Shown here in pieces: positions 62,879 to 64,000 of a stretch of DNA of 64,000 bases. Location of the stretch: the NCBI GenBank assembly GCA_035567895.1, contig DATMPC010000006.1, positions 62,001 to 126,000 on the forward strand, in the 5' to 3' direction. The translations under genes were made by a program, and so were the position numbers. Under the pieces are notes generated by a model. That model was not told where the DNA came from, did not search any database, and worked only from the letters and a program-made list of their open reading frames with translations. How positions within the stretch are numbered: position 1 is the first letter of the stretch; the number at the start of each line of letters is the position of its first letter. The stretch comes from Terriglobales bacterium (GTDB lineage: Bacteria > Acidobacteriota > Terriglobia > Terriglobales > Acidobacteriaceae).

Positions 62879-63655
62879 ATGAGAGTGGTTGTCATCGTTC
62901 CCGCCGCGGGACTTGGAACGCGCATGGCGGTGCAATCCGGCGCTCGTCCGGGGCAGACCACGAAACAGTTTGCCGAAATTGCCGGCAAGCCGATTTTGCT
63001 GCACACGCTTGAGAAGTTTGCGCAAGTTCCGGAGGTAAGCGACATCTACATCGCAGTCCGTGAAAACGAAACCGATCGCCTGCACGATTTTCTTGCCGCG
63101 CAGCGGCTTCGGCCAAGGATGCATGTTGTCGTAGGTGGGGATCATCGCCAGCAATCGGTTGCAAACGCACTGGCGGCGGTAAAGGCGGACGCACTGGATG
63201 TGGTCTTAGTGCATGACGCGGTTCGCCCGTTCGTTGATCCCGAAATTATCGAGAATGTCATTCAGTGTGCGGCAAAATATGGCGCAGCCATTGCTGGACT
63301 GCCCGCCGTGGACACCATCAAACATGTCGAGCGCACCGCTGAAGGCGCGATCATCACCTCAACGGTTCCGCGCGAGCGAGTGGTGATGGCGCAAACCCCG
63401 CAAGGATTTCGCTACGAACTGCTGAAGCGAGTCTTCGACGAAGCCGCACAGGATGGATTCATCGGCACCGACGAGGCATCCCTGGTGGAACGAGCAGGAC
63501 ACCAAGTGGCCGTCGTGATGGGATCGCCGAAAAACATCAAGATCACAACGCCTTCAGATATGGAACTGGCAGAGTTCTATGCCAGGGAATCTGACGAGCG
63601 CGGTTCTCACCACGGAGGCACCGAGACACGGAGAAAGGCAGAAGGAGGGCTATGA
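62879..63655 (+). CDS. ispD: 2-C-methyl-D-erythritol 4-phosphate cytidylyltransferase
   Basis: 258 residues from the ATG at 62879. Third step of the MEP isoprenoid pathway: CTP plus methylerythritol phosphate gives CDP-ME. Landmarks: VIVPAAGLGTRMA (CTP loop), KQFAEIAGKPILLHTLEKFA, VVVGGDHRQQSVANAL, VLVHDAVRPFVDPEII, AQTPQGFRYELLKR, DEASLVERAGHQVAVVMGSP, ITTPSDMELAEF. The last 17 residues or so (SHHGGTETRRKAEGGL) are encoded by the left arm of a family B repeat and are not part of the family. ispF follows at 63776. Confidence 0.95.
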   Translation: MRVVVIVPAAGLGTRMAVQSGARPGQTTKQFAEIAGKPILLHTLEKFAQVPEVSDIYIAVRENETDRLHDFLAAQRLRPRMHVVVGGDHRQQSVANALAAVKADALDVVLVHDAVRPFVDPEIIENVIQCAAKYGAAIAGLPAVDTIKHVERTAEGAIITSTVPRERVVMAQTPQGFRYELLKRVFDEAAQDGFIGTDEASLVERAGHQVAVVMGSPKNIKITTPSDMELAEFYARESDERGSHHGGTETRRKAEGGL

Positions 63656-63764
63656 GCGCCGGTACTCCCCAAATTGTCACTCTCTATCATGACGAAAGGC
63701 ATTGTTCGCAGGGTTCTATGAACTTTCCCAGATTTTCTCCGTGTCTCCGTGACTCCGTGGTGAA
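63605..63764. repeat. Palindromic repeat, family B copy 5, overlapping the ispD 3' end
   Basis: The left arm 63605-63637 (TCTCACCACGGAGGCACCGA...) lies within the ispD coding sequence. The right arm 63733-63764 (TTTTCTCCGTGTCTCCGTGA...) ends 11 bases before the ispF ATG. The repeat separates two genes that are often adjacent or fused. Confidence 0.85.
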
Positions 63765-63775
63765 ATGCTAAGCAA

Positions 63776-64000
63776 ATGCGCATTGGCTACGGTTGGGATT
63801 CGCACGAATTCAAAAAGGGTGTGCCGCTCAAGATCGGTGGGGTGGATCTAAAGCATACGCATGGCCTCGCCGGGCATTCCGACGGGGATGTGCTCCTGCA
63901 CGCCCTCACTGATGCTCTGCTTGGCGCAATCGCCGCGGGCGATATCGGAAGCTACTTTCCTCCCTCGGATCCGCAGTGGAAGGGGGCAGATTCCTCAATT
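63776..64000 (+). CDS. ispF: 2-C-methyl-D-erythritol 2,4-cyclodiphosphate synthase, N-terminal part
   Basis: The first 75 codons are present; the gene runs out of the window. It starts [15 protein letters not shown], where the first Asp and His of DxH bind the metal, then [20 protein letters not shown] with the third metal His, and [19 protein letters not shown]. It converts CDP-ME 2-phosphate to MEcPP in the MEP pathway. The family usually reads DVHRF where this has DSHEF; the ligands are kept. It probably shares transcription with ispD despite the intervening repeat. Confidence 0.93.
   Translation, partial: MRIGYGWDSHEFKKGVPLKIGGVDLKHTHGLAGHSDGDVLLHALTDALLGAIAAGDIGSYFPPSDPQWKGADSSI

Overview
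The window looks like chromosome from a moderately GC-rich soil-type member of Acidobacteriota (class Terriglobia). This is inference, resting on three things: two MacB/FtsX-like permeases of the acidobacterial ADOP type, each next to a PadR regulator; an ECF sigma/zinc anti-sigma operon; and very many short palindromic intergenic repeats. No ribosomal RNA, plasmid or phage genes are seen. One tRNA-Leu(CAA) lies at 11352-11440. Most genes are housekeeping, and the genes at both window ends are cut.

Layout. 1-6400: phosphatase tail, HipA-like kinase, exported glycine-zipper protein, 3-methyladenine glycosylase, and a RidA / amidohydrolase / D-Ala-D-Ala ligase operon. 6500-11900: rsmD, a site-2-protease-like membrane protein lacking its metal ligands, alanine racemase, a heptad-repeat exported protein, YceI, tRNA-Leu and a VOC protein. 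12000-16800: thrS, a GxxExxY gene inside a perfect 30-bp inverted repeat, rplU-rpmA and obgE. 17000-26200: a Fic gene with a candidate antitoxin, aconitase, an Nramp transporter, a thioredoxin-like protein, a LysE exporter and a flavoprotein oxidoreductase. 26300-36100: glycerol kinase, sigma/anti-sigma/Spy operon, rmuC, glnS and an M13 peptidase. 36200-39300: PadR plus a frameshifted ADOP permease. 39300-49100: DinB-like protein, zwf-glk, DUF3037, purE-purK, mnmG and a 5'-3' exonuclease. 49500-57100: a kinase-fold protein, rsmI, a second PadR/ADOP pair, an alpha/beta hydrolase and an outer-membrane protein. 57100-64000: a DedA-rhodanese fusion with an internal TGA, ftsH, hpt, tilS, ispD and the start of ispF.

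How the genes work together. alr and ddl supply the D-Ala-D-Ala branch of peptidoglycan synthesis. purE/purK and hpt cover purine synthesis and salvage. zwf/glk feed the oxidative pentose phosphate pathway. ispD/ispF belong to the MEP isoprenoid route. thrS, glnS, tilS, mnmG, rsmD, rsmI, rplU, rpmA and obgE form a scattered translation set.

Most notable observations: (1) the DedA-rhodanese reading frame has TGA exactly where relatives carry the second Cys of a YCxCPNE motif, followed by a bacterial-SECIS-like hairpin, so it may be a selenoprotein; (2) a GxxExxY nuclease-like gene sits between perfect inverted repeats, and gene-less copies of the same ends occur twice elsewhere; (3) short repeats have entered coding sequence, in frame within mnmG and as the C-terminal tail of ispD; (4) both PadR genes have inverted repeats overlapping their probable promoters.
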